From assembly GCF_021155775.2 (NCBI RefSeq), contig NC_060235.2:12983193-13047192 (forward strand): a stretch of 64,000 bases of DNA, given 5' to 3'. The position numbers were made by a program, and so were the translations under genes. This document shows, in pieces, positions 18,663 to 31,905 of the stretch. The number at the start of each line of letters is the position of its first letter. The first letter of the stretch is position 1. Below the pieces are notes generated by a model. The model was not told the DNA's origin. It did no database searches and worked only from the letters and a program-made list of their open reading frames with translations. This DNA comes from Neodiprion pinetum. Taxonomy: Eukaryota > Arthropoda > Insecta > Hymenoptera > Diprionidae.

Positions 18663-20146
18663 TTAGTTTGAGGATTGAGGATTTTCTTCCCCAACCTCTA
18701 TACCTCTTCTTCGCCAATTATAGAAATCTGAATGCGAGTTTTGTATCATTTCTCTACTATTCTTTTTAAGTAAAAAGCAATGATTAGCATCATGTCCTAT
18801 TTTATGACAAAATAAACAGGCCAAGCTGGTTTGACTCGTCATGACCGCGTTCTTATTTACACGCTTGTTTTGTTGGTTTTGAAAAGAACCTCGATTTCTT
18901 GGTTTAAAATTACTATTGTTATTTTTATTTCTATAATTTTGAGGTTTTGACTCCTCCGAGTGTTCAAAACTTCGTCTTTCTGAGGAGTTTTCGGACACCT
19001 CAATCCGACGAAGCTTGTTCAGCCCAAAATATTGTTTCCTCATTGCCTCCACCTCAAGGGCTTTGGCCGTTGCCTCCCGCAGAGAAGTGAGGCCCGATGT
19101 TCCAACGGCCATTTTGATTTCTGGATCACTAATTGCGTTTAAAAAGGCTTGAGTCGCTAATAAATTATGAGACGGCTCGTGATCTGGCAATGCTACACGT
19201 GAAAGCCGTTCTATATCCTGACTAGAGACGCGAGGTCTTCGTCTCGTCCTTGTCTCCTAGTCTGTAATTGAGCCGTGTACAGTTTCGTCAAGTGGTCATT
19301 TCCGTATCTCAACTTTAGTGCAGAGCTAAGTTTCTCATAATCGGAAATTTCTTCTTCAGACAATGCCGTTAAAACATTCAGAGCCGGCGTCCGAAGACAA
19401 GAGGCAAGGCTGTGGGCCCTCATGGCGGAGTCCCACTGATTATGCTTTGCAATAGTATTAAATTGACGTTCATACTCTGCCCATGGAATCTTTTCATCAA
19501 AAATTGGCGGTTTCAAAGGACAAAAGGGTTTCTCATTAATCTGAGAAGTAACCCCAGGAAGTCTCGAATTATTCAATTGACTCAAATGAGAGTATTGAGG
19601 ACGAACCTGAGACAGAGGCTCGGAAAAATCAACCCCATTATTTACTCTGTTTCTACAAACTGGGGATTCAACTACTCTCCTAATAAAAGGCACAGACCTT
19701 GAGTCTCGAACATCCTGGATTTGTCCTGGATGTCGGATCTCTTGAACAACGGGAATAGAAACAGGCGAGGGAACAGGAGAGGAAACAGGAGTAGCGACTC
19801 TAGAACCGCAGTGTTGACAAGCAGGTCCTCCAGCGCCACTCATTTGATGAACGGATTGAAGGGTTGCCACAGTCGTCCGAAGAAGGTTCTGAAGATTAGT
19901 TTCTGAACGCTCTCGAGCCTCTTGTTGCTCTTGAAGCAGCTGGATTAGTTGTTGCTGTTGTTGAGCAGCAGTTTCTTGTTGTTGTGTCAGGATCTTCAGT
20001 AGATCAAGCTGAGAGACCGTCGAAGGAGTTAAAAGAGGGTCCACTGAAGGTGATAAAATTTCTTCTGGAATGCTCGGGTTTTCCATGAGAGAAGATTCTT
20101 CTCCACTTTCCCTTCGACGTGAGCGCGTCATACGACTACTGCTCAT
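18663..20146 (-). pseudogene. gag: Gypsy-type gag with zinc knuckle, one frameshift
   Basis: Starts MSSSRMTRSRRRESGEESS at 20,146. A Gln-rich coiled-coil region (QQQETAAQQQQQLIQLLQEQ) precedes the retrotransposon gag core (WAEYERQFNTIAKHNQWDSA, then LRYGNDHLTKLYTAQLQTR). At about 19,205-19,215 a one-base loss shifts the frame, and the protein continues from VALPDHEPSHNLLATQAFL through a basic linker to a CX2CX4HX4C zinc knuckle (CLFCHKIGHDANHC). It ends at 18,663. The layout is a normal Ty3/gypsy nucleocapsid. No pol follows. Confidence 0.88.
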
Positions 20147-20223
20147 TGTTTATTACACGCACTGAATCGACTTAATTAAAAAGAAACTCAAGATCCCGCT
20201 TCTGACACCAAATGTAACGTTCT

Positions 20224-20496
20224 TGACGTTACGTTAATAAAATATGGATCCGCGAGTTTACTTATTAAGTCAAAGAAATCAAGAGCGTGAATGAATAATA
20301 TTGTGAAAATGCTTTTAATGCGTAATATGTGTTTCTCGTTAAAAGTCTGAAACAAGACTGTTTTTACAATAATGTTGGTTGGCGCAGCAACCTTATTCTT
20401 TTTAAAGACATAAGAGGTTTATAAACGTCTTTTATCTATGCTGACTACTAGATCATTAAAGAGGGGGCAAAACGGGTGATTTCACCCTTTGTAACA
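20224..20496 (-). repeat. 5' LTR of the gag-only element
   Basis: Direct repeat of 17,054-17,331. On the minus strand, internal sequence after the LTR contains TGGTGTCAGAAGCGGG, a candidate tRNA primer-binding site about 13 bp in; the tRNA is not identified. Confidence 0.88.
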
Positions 20497-21379
20497 ATAT
20501 ATATAAATGAATGTATTGATATTTATTTATATTAGTGTAAAATATTCAAATATATACATATATATATATTATGATTTTTAATTTACTTTTAAAAAAAGAG
20601 AAATCTGAAAAAAAAAAATTTTTTTACTATGAGTAAATTAATTGAAAATAAATATAATTATTCAAGAAATCCTATGTATTTTTTTATCATTTGCTGACAT
20701 ATTAATTAAGATATAAATATTATCCGTTAGGAAAAATAATTTATTTGAATCAATTATTACCTTATTCTATTAAATTATTTAACTTAATTACCTCCATTTA
20801 TATTCAATTATATCATTGTATAATATTCAAATATATACATATATATATAATACGATTTTTAATTCACCTTTAAAAAAAGGGAAATTTGAAAAAAAAATTT
20901 TTTTTTCAAAATCAATAAATTCATTAAAATGAATATAATTATTGAAAAAATCCTACGTATTTTTTGATTATTCACTCACATATAAATTGAAATAAAAATG
21001 ATATTCATTAGGAAAAATAATTTATTTAATCAATTATTTCCTTTTTTTATCAAATTATTCGACATAATTACCTCCATCTATATTCAATTATATTAATGTA
21101 TAACATACATATAAATAAATGTATTTATATTCAATTATATTAATGTATAATATTCAAATATATACATATACATATATTATGATTTTTCAACTACTTTTAA
21201 AAAAAGAGAAATTTGAAAAATAAAAGTTTTTTCACAATCAATAAATTCATTAAAATAAATATAATTATTCAAAAAATCCTCCGTATTTTTTAATTATTTG
21301 CTCACATATTATGAGGATATGAATATTATCCGTGAGTAAAAATAATTTATTTGAATCAATTATTACTTTATTCTATTAA
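20497..21379 (+). repeat. AT-rich satellite array, forward orientation, segment 2
   Basis: Same monomer family as 15,468-17,053, continuing across the LTR-element insertion. Confidence 0.85.
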
Positions 21380-22718
21380 GGGATCGTCTCAGTGTGACAC
21401 TCCGAAAAATCACTGATTTTCGCGAATTTTTTTTTTAATGTTCACATAAGCTAATTGGTCCGGTTTTTTTTCATAAATAAATACGTTTATGAAGAAAACA
21501 AAATGATTTTTTTAAAGTTTATTTATTGAGTGCATCATTGTTGTATAAATTGTTGTAATTTCACGTGAAAAAAAAGGTGCTGCACGGTTTCCACGATGAC
21601 GGCCGCAATTTTGATCTGAAAAAAAAATTTCAAAAAGGTTATTGATCTGTAGGAAAGTCGCTATCGCGCTATGGAGGGGTTTTTTTTTCAAACTTGACAA
21701 AATGGCGGCGGTTTGAACAAAAAGTGTCGAATGTGGCCCTTTTTTTCGACAGTTTTTTGTTACGTCCGTGAGTAGAGTTACTCCTGAGCGGTAAGAGTAA
21801 ACTGGTTGGCTTCGCTTTTAAGTTCCAGGACAACCGGAAATCAGGATGAGGATCGAATAACGTAGGGTTTGTTTGAGATATTACTAATATATTTATTTCG
21901 AGGAAGTTCAGATGACGGTAAAAACGAAGTGTGCTGTATGAAGCTATGTAAGAAGTCTAGATGTGACGTTGTTGAGAGTTAGAATAGAAGTGTTCCTCGA
22001 GACGTGAAATGTACGGGTGCAGAAAAGGTGTGACAATGCTAGGAGTAGGGAATGGAATTTGATGAGTAAGCGCGATAGTGAATAGCGTGAGACTACGTAG
22101 AGATAAGAGGACAGGACAGAGACCATGAGATTAATGTAAGAACTGCGGGAGAGTTAGCGAGTAGGAAAAATAGAGAGAAGTGATATGCTGGACGTAACAT
22201 TTTCGTAAAAAAAAATAGGAAGTTTTCAAAAAAAAAAAAAAAGCTTCCATAGCGCGATAAAGAATGACGTTTAAAATTTTCTCCCGAAATTGGAACTAGA
22301 TATCTTTGAAACTCTTCCTTTGAGAGTGGAAACCGTTTTGAAAAACACCATTCTGAGAAAAACGCGTTTAAAGATTGAAGTTGGAAAAGTTTAGATAAAT
22401 CGTTTACTTACGATCAATCGGCGATGCCAGGTCTTGATTTTTTTCTTGGGGGTTTCTCTCGTACGTCTATCCGTGGTGGATGTCAAAAACGAACTGAAAT
22501 GCTTGGACAGTTTATTCTGCAAGGTTATAGAACCTAAGCACCTTAGTACTCGCGCAGGTAGAAAACCCGTTCCCTTTCTACAAGAAACGCTGTAGCGACC
22601 GTAATAATTTGAATTTCGATTGAAAAATTTGAGAGAATGTTGAGAACAGTGTATACTATACGATAATGCAAAAAAAAAAAAAAACAATTTTTTGAAAATT
22701 TCACACTGAGACGATCCC
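21380..22718. mobile_element. Second Kolobok-like TTAA element, non-coding
   Basis: The ends GGGATCGTCTCAGTGTGA and their exact inverse are flanked by TTAA on both sides (21,376-21,379 and 22,719-22,722). The surrounding satellite shows TTAA once at the matching site elsewhere (about 20,770), so TTAA is a true target duplication. Subterminal sequence at both ends, including the T/A runs, matches the element at 1,231/14,433. The transposase piece found there is missing here, and a 442-bp TG...CA insertion sits at 21,758-22,199. Confidence 0.85.
21758..22199. mobile_element. Probable solo LTR inside the Kolobok-like element
   Basis: A 442-bp insertion beginning TGTTACGTCC and ending GGACGTAACA. 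It is absent from the homologous position (about 1,610) of the other Kolobok-like copy, which gives an empty-site comparison. TG...CA ends and a possible TTTT 4-bp duplication fit an LTR. No ORF. Confidence 0.65.
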
Positions 22719-22722
22719 TTAA

Positions 22723-25700
22723 ATTATTCAACTTATTTACCTCCATTTATATTCAATTATATTATTGTATATTATTCAAATATATACATATATATATATT
22801 ATGATTTTTAATTTACTTTTAAAAAAAGAGAAATTTGAAAAATAAAAGTTTTTTCACAATCAATAAATTCATTAAAATAAATATAATTATTCAAAAAATC
22901 CTCCGTATTTTTTAATTATTTGCTCACATATTATTCAAAATAAAAATAATATTCACTAGAAAAAATAATTTATTTAATCAATTATTTCCTTTTTTTATTA
23001 AATTATTTGACATAATTACCTCCATCTATATTCAATTATAATAATGTATAATATATATATATAAATAAATGTATTTATATTCAATTATATTAATGTATAA
23101 CATTCAAATATATACATATATATATATTACGATTTTTCATTTACTTTTAAAAAAAGAGAAATTTGGGAAAAAAAAATTTTTTTACAATCATTGAATTCAT
23201 TGAAAATAAATATAATTATTCGAAAAATCCTACGTATTTTTTAATTATTTGCTCACGTATTATAAGGATATAAATATTATCCGTTAGGAAAAAAAATTTA
23301 TTTGAATCAATTATTACCCTATTCTATTAAATTATTTGACTTAATTACCCCCATTTATATTCAATTATATTATTGTATAATATTAAAATATATACATATG
23401 TATATATTATGATTTTTAATTTACTTTTGAAGAAAGAGAAATTTGAAAAAAAAAATTTTTTCCACAATCTATAAATTCATTTGAATAAATATAATTATTC
23501 AAAAAATCCTACGTATTTTTTGATTATTTACTCACATATAAATTGAAATAAAAATGATATTCATTAGGAAAAATAATTTATTTAATCAATTATTTCCTTT
23601 TTTTATCAAATTATTTGACATAATTACCTCCATCTATATTCAATTATATTAATGTATAATATACATATAAATAAATGTATTTATATTCAATTATATTAAT
23701 GTATAATATTCAAATCTATACATATTCATATATTATGATTTTTCATCTACTTTTAAAAAAAGAGAAATTTGGGAAAAAAAATTTTTTTTACAATCATTGA
23801 ATTCATTAAAAATGAATATTATTATTCAAAAAATCCTACGTATCCTTCAATTATTTGCTCACATATCAATTAAGATATAAATATCATCCGTTAGGAAAAA
23901 TAATTTATTAGAATCAATCATTTCGTTATTTTATTAAATTATTTAACCTAATTACCTCCATTTATATTCAATTATATCAATGTATAATATACATATATAT
24001 ACATAGATACATATATAATAATATACATATATACATATATATTATAATTTTGAATTTACTTCTAAAAAAAAAGAAATTTTTGAAAAAAATTTTTTTTTTG
24101 ATAATTAAATTCATCGAAAATAAATATTATTGATGAAAAGATCCTATATATTCTTTATTTATTTGCTCACAAAATAATTGAAATAAAAATATTAGTCATC
24201 AGGAATAATAATTTATTCCAATCAACTATTTCCTTTTTTATTAGAACATTTGACTTAATTACCTCCATTCATATTCAATCATATTAATGTATAATATATA
24301 TATAAATGAATGTATTGATATTTATTTATATTAGTGTATAATATTCAAATATATACATATATATATATTATGATTTTCAATTTACTTTTAAAAAAAGAGA
24401 AATCTGAAAAAAAAAAATTTTTTTACTATCAGTAAATTAATTGAAAATAAATATAATTATTTGAGAAATCCTATGTATTTTTTTATCATTTGCTTACATA
24501 TTGATTAAGATATAAATATTATCCGTTGGAAAAAATAATTTATTTGAATCAATTATCACCTTATTCTATCAAATTATTCAACTCAATGACCTCCATTTAT
24601 ATTCAATTATATTATTGTATAATATTCGAATATATACATATATATATAATATGATTTTTAATTCACTTTTAAAAAAAGAGAAATTTGAAAAAAAAAAAAT
24701 TTTTTCACAATCAATAAATTCATTAAAATAAATATAATTATTGAAAAAATCCTACGTATTTTTCAATTATTTTCTCACATATCAATTGAAATGAAAATAT
24801 TATCAATTAGGAAAAATAATTTATTTGAATCAATTATTTTCTTATTTTATCAAATTATTTAACTTAATTACCTCCCTTTATATTCAATTATATCAATATA
24901 TGATATACATATATAAACATATATACATATATAATAATATACATATATATATATATATTATAATTTTGAATTTACTTCTAAAAATAAACAATTAAATTCA
25001 TTGAAAATAAATATAATTATTGAAAAGATCCTGTATGTTTTTTAATTATTGACTCACATAATAATTGAGATGAAAATATTATTTATTAGGAAAAACAATT
25101 TGTTTCAATCAACTATTTCCTCTTTTTATTAAATTATTTGACTTGATTATCTTCATTTATGTTCAATTATATTAACGTATAATATATATAAAAATAAATG
25201 TATTTATATTCAATTATATTAATGTATAATATTCAAATATATACATATGTATATGTCATGAGTTTTCATTCACTTTTAAAAAAAGAGAAATTTGGAAAAA
25301 AAAAGTTTTTTTACAATCATTAAATTCATTAAAGATGAATATAATTATTCGAAAAATCCTACGCATTTTTTAATTACTTGCTCACATATTAATTAAGATA
25401 TAAATATTATTCGTTAGGAATAATAATTTATTTAATCAATTATTCCCTTTTTTTAATAAATTATTTGACATAATTACCTCCATCTATATTCAATTATATT
25501 GATGTACAATATATATATAAATAAATGTGTTTATATTCGATTATATTAATGTATAATATTCAAATATATACATATATATATATATTATGATTTTTAATTT
25601 ACTTTGAAAAAAAGAGAAATCTGAAAAAAAAAATCGTTTTACTATGAGTGAATTCATTGAAAATGAATATTATTATTAAAGAAATCCTATGTATTTTTCA

Positions 25701-27422
25701 ATCATTTGCCCACATATTAATTAAAATATAAATATTATCCGTTAAGAAAAATAATTTATTTAAATCAATTATTTGCTCATTTTATTGAATCATTTAACTT
25801 AATCACCTTCATTTAGATTCAATTATATTAATGTATAATATACATATACATACATATGTATATATTATAATTTTGAATTTACTTTGAAAAAAAGAGAAAT
25901 TTGAAAAAAAACAACATTTTTACAAAAATTAAATTCATTAAAAATAAACATAATGATTAAAAAAATCCTATATATTTTTGAATTATTCGCTCACATGATA
26001 ATTGAAATAAAAATGTTATTCATCAGGAAAAATAATTCATTTCAATCAACTATTTCCTTCTTTTATTGAATCATTTGACTTAATTACCTCCATTTATATT
26101 CAATTATATCAATGTATGATATATATGTAAATAAATGTATTAATATTTAAATATATTGATGTATAACATTCAAATTTATACATATATGTATATTATGTTT
26201 TTTAATTTACTTTTAAAAAAGGAGAAATTTAAAAAAAAAAAAATTTTCTCACAATCATTAAATTCATTAAAAATGAATATAATTATTTCAGAAATCCTAT
26301 GTACTTTTTGATCATTTGCTCACATATTAATTGAAATCAAAATATTATTCATCAGGAAAAATAATTCATTTCAATCAACTATTTCCTTTCTTCACTGAAT
26401 TATTTGACTGAATTACCTCCATTTGTATTCAATTATATTAATGTTTAATATATATATATAAATAAATGTATTTATATTCAATTATATTAATGTATAAAAT
26501 TCAAATATAGACATGTATATATATTATGATTTTTCATTTACTTTCAAAAAAAGAGAAATTTGAAAAAAAAAAATTTCTTCACAATCATTAAATTCATTAA
26601 AATAAATATAATTATTCAAAAAATCCTACGTATTTTTTAATTATTTGCTCACATATTATGAGGATATGAATATTATCCGTTAGTAAAAATAATTTACCTC
26701 CATTTATATTCAATTATATTATTGTATAATATACATATATATAAATATATACATATATAATAATATACATAAATGTATATATTATAATTTTGAATTTACT
26801 TCTAAGAAGAAAAGAACTTTTTGAAAAAAAAATTTTGTTTTCGATAATTCTATTCATTGAAAATAAATATAATTATTGAAAAGATCCTGTTAGTTTTTTA
26901 ATTATTTACTCGCATATTATTTGAAATAAAAATATTATTTATCAGGAAAAACAATCAATTTCAATCAACTATTTCCTTTTTTTATTGGATTATTTGACTC
27001 GATTATCTCCACTTATATTCGATTATATCAAGGTATAATATATATATAAATAAATGTATTCATATTCAATTATAATAATGTATAATGAACAAATATATAT
27101 ATATATATATATATTATGATTTTCAATTTACTTTTAGAAAAAGAGAAATTTGAAAAAAAAAAAATATTTTTACAATAATTCAATTCAGTAAAAATAAATA
27201 TAATTATTCAAAAAATTCTACTTATTCTTTAATTATTCGCTTGCATATTCATTGAAATGAAAATTTTATTTATTAGGAAAAACAATTTATTTCAATCAAC
27301 TATTTCCTTCTTTTATTAATTCATTTGACTTGATTATCTTCACTTATATTCAATTATATTGATGTATAATATATATATAAATAAATGTATTATATTTAAT
27401 TATATTAATGTATAAAATTCAA

Positions 27423-27493
<71 letters not shown>

Positions 27494-27777
27494 GATTTTT
27501 AATTTACTTTTAACGAAAGAGAAATTTGAAAAAAAAAAATTTTTTTACAGTAATTAAATTCATTAAAAATAAATATAATGATTCAAAAAAGTCTCAGTAT
27601 TTTTTATTCATTTGCTCACATATTAATTAAAATATAAATATTACCAGTTGAGAAAAATGATTCAGCGCAATCAATTATTTCCTCATTTCAATCAATTATT
27701 CAACTCAATCACCTCCATTTATATTCAATTATATCAATGTATAATATACATATGTATACATATATACATGTATAATA

Positions 27778-27829
<52 letters not shown>

Positions 27830-28153
27830 CATAATTTCAAACTTACTTTTGAAAAAAAAGAAATTTTTCAAAGAAAAATTTTTTTAACAATAATGAAATT
27901 CATTAAAAATAAATATAGTTATTCAGAAGATCCTGAATATTTTTTAATTATTTGCTCACATATTAATAGAAATAAAAATATTATTCATTAAGAAAAATAA
28001 TTTATTTAATCAATTATTTCCTTTTTTTATTAAATTATTTGACAAGATTACCTTCATCTATATTCAATTATATGAATGTATAATATATATATATAAATGA
28101 ATGTATTTATATTCAATTATATTAATGTATAATATTTAAATATACACATATAT
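22723..28153 (+). repeat. AT-rich satellite array, forward orientation, segment 3 (5.4 kb)
   Basis: About 17 more monomers of the same family, each with the CTCCATTTATATTCAATTA phrase and the GCTCACATA phrase. It contains long AT dinucleotide runs at about 27,430-27,490 and 27,780-27,830. No gene seen. Confidence 0.88.
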
Positions 28154-29542
28154 GGGCTATTCCGCGTCAACCGGATCAATCATCTGTCAGATATTTTTTT
28201 AATTTGGCATGTGGATTGTGTAGGGGGAGTTAGATTTTTGTGCCAAAGCGCGAATCTCATAACGCAAAATTCGATTTTTTATTAACAATAACAAATTAGA
28301 CTCCCATTTTTTTCAAAAATTCATAACTTCGGCAAAAAATTAGATACAATATTTTTTTTTTTCCAAATTACGCGGAAAGCTCCATAAAATTCAAAAAAAA
28401 ATACGAAATGTTAAAAAAAAGTTGTTATCAATTGTTTATTTAACAATTAATTTTTCAAAGATTTTTAAAACAGTGACTGACAACATCAAAAAATTTTTTT
28501 TAATTTCTGACATGTTCCTTGAACTGTACTACAATCTGTGAATTAATTCCAGAGGGGCGTTTTTCTTCGTTTTTGAGTAAAAAATCATTAAAGGTGTCGA
28601 TGCGCATGAAATTGCGGCGCGCCGAGTCTCTACGTAACGGCGGGCGGCCGGTTGTCGTCCACCGCTACCCCGCGGTGGCGTCGCAGCGTTATTTTAGAGT
28701 CATTTTCACGATGTAGGACATGATTGAAGAATCTGAAAATAATACTGTACCTTCACAAGGCCTGCTCAAAGCGATAAGTGAAGTTTCAAGAATGTGTTTT
28801 TCACCGTTTTTTTATTACAGAGATTCAAAATAACGGTTACACACCATGAGAGTGCACATAAATGATAATAATTACATAACTTGCTATTTATTTTAAAATA
28901 AAAACACATTCTTGAAACTTCACTTATCGCTTTGAGCAGGCCTTGTGAAGGTACAGTATTTTTTTCAGATTCTTCAATCATGTCCTACATCGTGAAAATG
29001 ACTAAAATAACGCTGCGACGCCACCGCGTGGTAGCGGTGGACGGCAACCGGCCGCCCGCCATTACGTAGAGACTCGGCGCGCCGCAATTTCATGCGCATC
29101 GACACCGTTATGATTTTTTACTTGAAAACGAAGAAAAACACCCCTCTGGAATCAATTCACAGATTGTAGTACAGTTCAAGGAACATGTAAGAATTTAAAA
29201 AAAAATTTTTGATGGTGTCAATCACTGTTTTAAAAATCTTTGAAAAATTAATTGTTAAATAAACAATTGATAACAACTTTTTTTTATCATTTCGTATTTT
29301 TTTTTGAATTCTATGGAGCTTTCCGCGTAATTTGGAAAAAAAAAAATATTGTATCTAATTTTTTGCCGAAGTTATGAATTTTTGAAAAAAATGGGAGTCT
29401 AATTTGTTATTGTTAATAAAAAATTGAATCTTGCATCATGAGATTCGCGCTTCGGCATACAAATCTAACTCCCCCTACACAATCCACATGCCAAATTAAA
29501 AAAATATCTGAGAGATGACTGATCCGGTTGACGCGGAATAGC

Positions 29543-29544
<2 letters not shown>
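28154..29544. mobile_element. Foldback element, 1,391 bp, copy 2 (in satellite)
   Basis: Same ends (GGGCTATTCCGCGTCAACC and inverse), same length and the same arm-loop-arm design as 5,816-7,206, with scattered substitutions. It sits in AT repeats of the satellite. The loop is near 28,810-28,900. Confidence 0.9.
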
Positions 29545-29596
<52 letters not shown>

Positions 29597-29715
29597 GTTT
29601 AATTCACTTTCAAATAAAGAGAAATTTGAAAAAAAAATTTTCCTTACATTAATTAAATTCATTAAAAATAAATGTGATTATTAAAAAAATCCTATGTAGT
29701 TTTTAATTATTGGCT
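29545..29715 (+). repeat. AT run and partial satellite monomer next to the mitochondrial insertion
   Basis: A long ATAT run (29,545-29,590) is followed by part of a monomer, which stops in the GCTCA phrase where mitochondrial sequence begins. Confidence 0.8.
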
Positions 29716-30785
29716 CAAATTCAAAGACGGAACAGCTGCTATATCTGAAGAACATAATAAAAATCATCATAAACATATTCTAGGCATATAATTTATTGAA
29801 CCTTTATTAATAAATAATCTTCGACTTCTCAAACGCTCATAAATAATATTCACTAAACAAAATAAACCTGAAGAACATAAACCATGAGAAATTATTAATA
29901 AATAAGAACCATAAATTCCTCATCTTATTAAAGTTAATAAACCAGATAATATTATTAATATGAGCAATTGAATAATAAGCAATTAAAGATTTTAAATCAA
30001 CTTGAAATATTCTAATTAAACTAATATAAATTCCTCCTATTATTCTCAAAACAATTAAATGAACATTTAAAAAAATCCCCATATTAATTGAATATAAATA
30101 AACTCGCAATAAACCATACCCCCCTAACTTCAATATAATAGCAGCTAAAACCATTGAACCACAAACAGGAGCTTCTACATGAGCTTTAGGCAACCATAAA
30201 TGTATAAAAAAAATAGGTAACTTTACTAAAAAAGCAAAAATTAAAAATAAAAATAAATAAAAAGAATAAACTTGAAATAAATTTTCTACAGAAAAAATAT
30301 GATTTAAATTTTTAAATTCAAAAAATAAATGAATAATTCTTAATAATAAAGGTAAAGAAGCAAATAAAGTGTAAAATAATAAATGAATACCTGCTTGAAC
30401 CCGATCCAATTGATTACCTCATCCTAAAATTGAACAAAAAGTAGGAATCAAACTACATTCAAAAAAAAGATAAAATAAAAACAAATTATTTACAGTAAAT
30501 GTCAAAAATAAAAATAAAATTGCAAAAAATATTAATAAAATAAAATATTTCAAATAAATCTTTAATTCATAAATAAAATACCTTGATATAATTATTAATG
30601 CTCCAATTCATAAAGTTAATAAAACTAACCCAAACGATAAATTATCACACCCCAAAAAAATATTTATGCTCTCAAATTCAAATCTATAATTTCCAGAAAA
30701 TATAAAAAGAATTTATAAAAAAAAAAAAATTAAACTGAAAAAATCAAAAATTATCCTTAGAAACTATAATTAAAAATAATAAATA
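29716..30785 (-). pseudogene. nad4: nad4 (NADH dehydrogenase subunit 4), mitochondrial, 3'-truncated and frameshifted
   Basis: With mitochondrial code the frame reads from the 5' region (LGCDNLSFGLVLLTLWIGA) through GWGNQLDRVQAGIHLLFYTL, IHLWLPKAHVEAPVCGSM and LAAIILKLGGYGLLR, all hallmarks of nad4. Near 29,965 a small indel in the HMN-LMLSG region shifts the frame by one; after it the protein continues correctly (SHGLCSSGLFCLVNIIYERL, MCLWWFLLCSS) until satellite begins at about 29,716. It is therefore broken internally and cut before its natural end. Confidence 0.92.
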
Positions 30786-30799
30786 AAAATAAAACTTTA

Positions 30800-31087
30800 T
30801 CATTCAAAAATATTTAAAACTTGAAAATAATCATTACCATGTGATCGAATCATATAAATCAAAATAGATAAACCCAAAACCCCCTCACAAACTCTGAAAA
30901 TTAAAAAAATTATAATAAAATACATCTCTAATATATACATATTTAAAAATGAAATTATTATTGAATATAATATTAAAATAATAAATTCAATTCTTAATAA
31001 AACTATCAATAAATGAAACCGATTTAATCTTAAACTTAAAAATCTAATTAAAAATACAAAATAAACTGAATAACAAAAATCTATCAA
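30800..31087 (-). pseudogene. nad4L: nad4L (NADH dehydrogenase subunit 4L), mitochondrial copy
   Basis: A 95-codon frame with three hydrophobic segments and the conserved end region (CEGVLGLSILIYMIRSHGND). No internal break is visible, but in the nucleus it would be read with the wrong code. It lies upstream of nad4 on the same strand, as in insect mitochondria. Confidence 0.9.
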
Positions 31088-31213
31088 AATAATAAATTAT
31101 ATATATACATTACTATATATATATATATAATACTATATATATATATATTACTATACGACTATATATATATTACTATAAATTATATATATATATATAATAA
31201 GTATATATATTAA
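31088..31213. repeat. ATAT-rich expansion between nad4L and trnP
   Basis: About 125 bp of imperfect TATATATA, where insect mitochondria normally have only a few bases. It may be natural mitochondrial spacer or post-insertion expansion. Confidence 0.6.
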
Positions 31214-31285
31214 TTTCAAAAAAAAGAAAAAAAATACTTATCATTAATCTCCAAAATTAATATTTTAATAAACTATTTTTTGAAA
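31214..31285 (-). tRNA. trnP: mitochondrial tRNA-Pro (TGG)
   Basis: The minus strand forms a cloverleaf with acceptor TTTCAAA/TTTGAAA and an anticodon arm around TTTTGGAG giving TGG. 72 nt. Confidence 0.82.
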
Positions 31286-31302
31286 TTTTAATATTAAATA
31301 TA

Positions 31303-31366
31303 AGTTTTGACGGTTTATTAAAAATATTGATTTTGTAAATCAGAGAAAAAAATTTTTTTTAAAACT
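31303..31366 (+). tRNA. trnT: mitochondrial tRNA-Thr (TGT)
   Basis: Acceptor AGTTTT/AAAACT; anticodon arm GATTTTGTAAATC with TGT in the loop. 64 nt. It lies after trnP, the reverse of the ancestral insect order trnT-trnP. Confidence 0.82.
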
Positions 31367-31395
31367 AATTAATATGAATTTATTTAAATTAATTC

Positions 31396-31905
31396 ATTAT
31401 AAAAATTTTCATACTATTTATATTAATCAACACTATAATAATATATTCAACAAAAACTCCATTTACAATAGGATTAATCTTACTAATCCAAACATCTTTA
31501 ATTTCTGTAACATCAGGAATGTTAAATATAAGATTTTGATACTCATATATAATTTTTTCAGTTTTTTTAAGAAGATTATCAATTATTTTTATTTATGTAT
31601 CAAGATTAATCTCAACTGTAAAATTTCTTTTTAACAAATGAATAATAATAAATATTATCATAATTGTTTTAATATTTATATTAATAATTAATTATAATAA
31701 AATAAATTTTATATTTGAAGATACAATAAAATTCCCTTATATTGAACTAAATAAAAGTATATTAATTAAAATATCATTAAATAAATTATTTAATAAACCA
31801 TATTTCATTATTTCATTTATAATAATAAACTATTTATTTATCACACTAATTATTGTTCTAAAAATTTCTAATATCAGTTTAGGACCTTTACGAAAAACTT
31901 TCTAA
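31396..31905 (+). pseudogene. nad6: nad6 (NADH dehydrogenase subunit 6), mitochondrial copy
   Basis: With mitochondrial code a 169-codon frame runs from ATT at 31,396 to TAA at 31,903-31,905, very hydrophobic (KIFILFILINTMMMYSTKT) and ending GPLRKTF. The length is normal for insect nad6. It overlaps the cob start by one base (ATG at 31,905). No break seen. Confidence 0.88.

Larger units (their letters stand above)
17054..20496 (-). mobile_element. Gag-only LTR retroelement carrying a dNK fragment
   Basis: Two direct LTRs (17,054-17,331 and 20,224-20,496) with TGTTACA...ACGTCA ends flank 2.9 kb of internal sequence. A 5-bp target duplication ATATA is present on both sides in satellite DNA. 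The element reads leftward: a possible primer-binding stretch near 20,195-20,210, gag, a deoxynucleoside-kinase fragment, an unassigned 0.8 kb, a purine-rich tract (about 17,332-17,350) and the 3' LTR. No protease, reverse transcriptase, RNase H or integrase is present, so it depends on another element. Confidence 0.88.

Noticed and set aside
27648..27887. Ile/Tyr-rich ORFs in the satellite, here and at 16.7 and 29.5 kb
   Set aside because: Products of ATAT runs and satellite composition.
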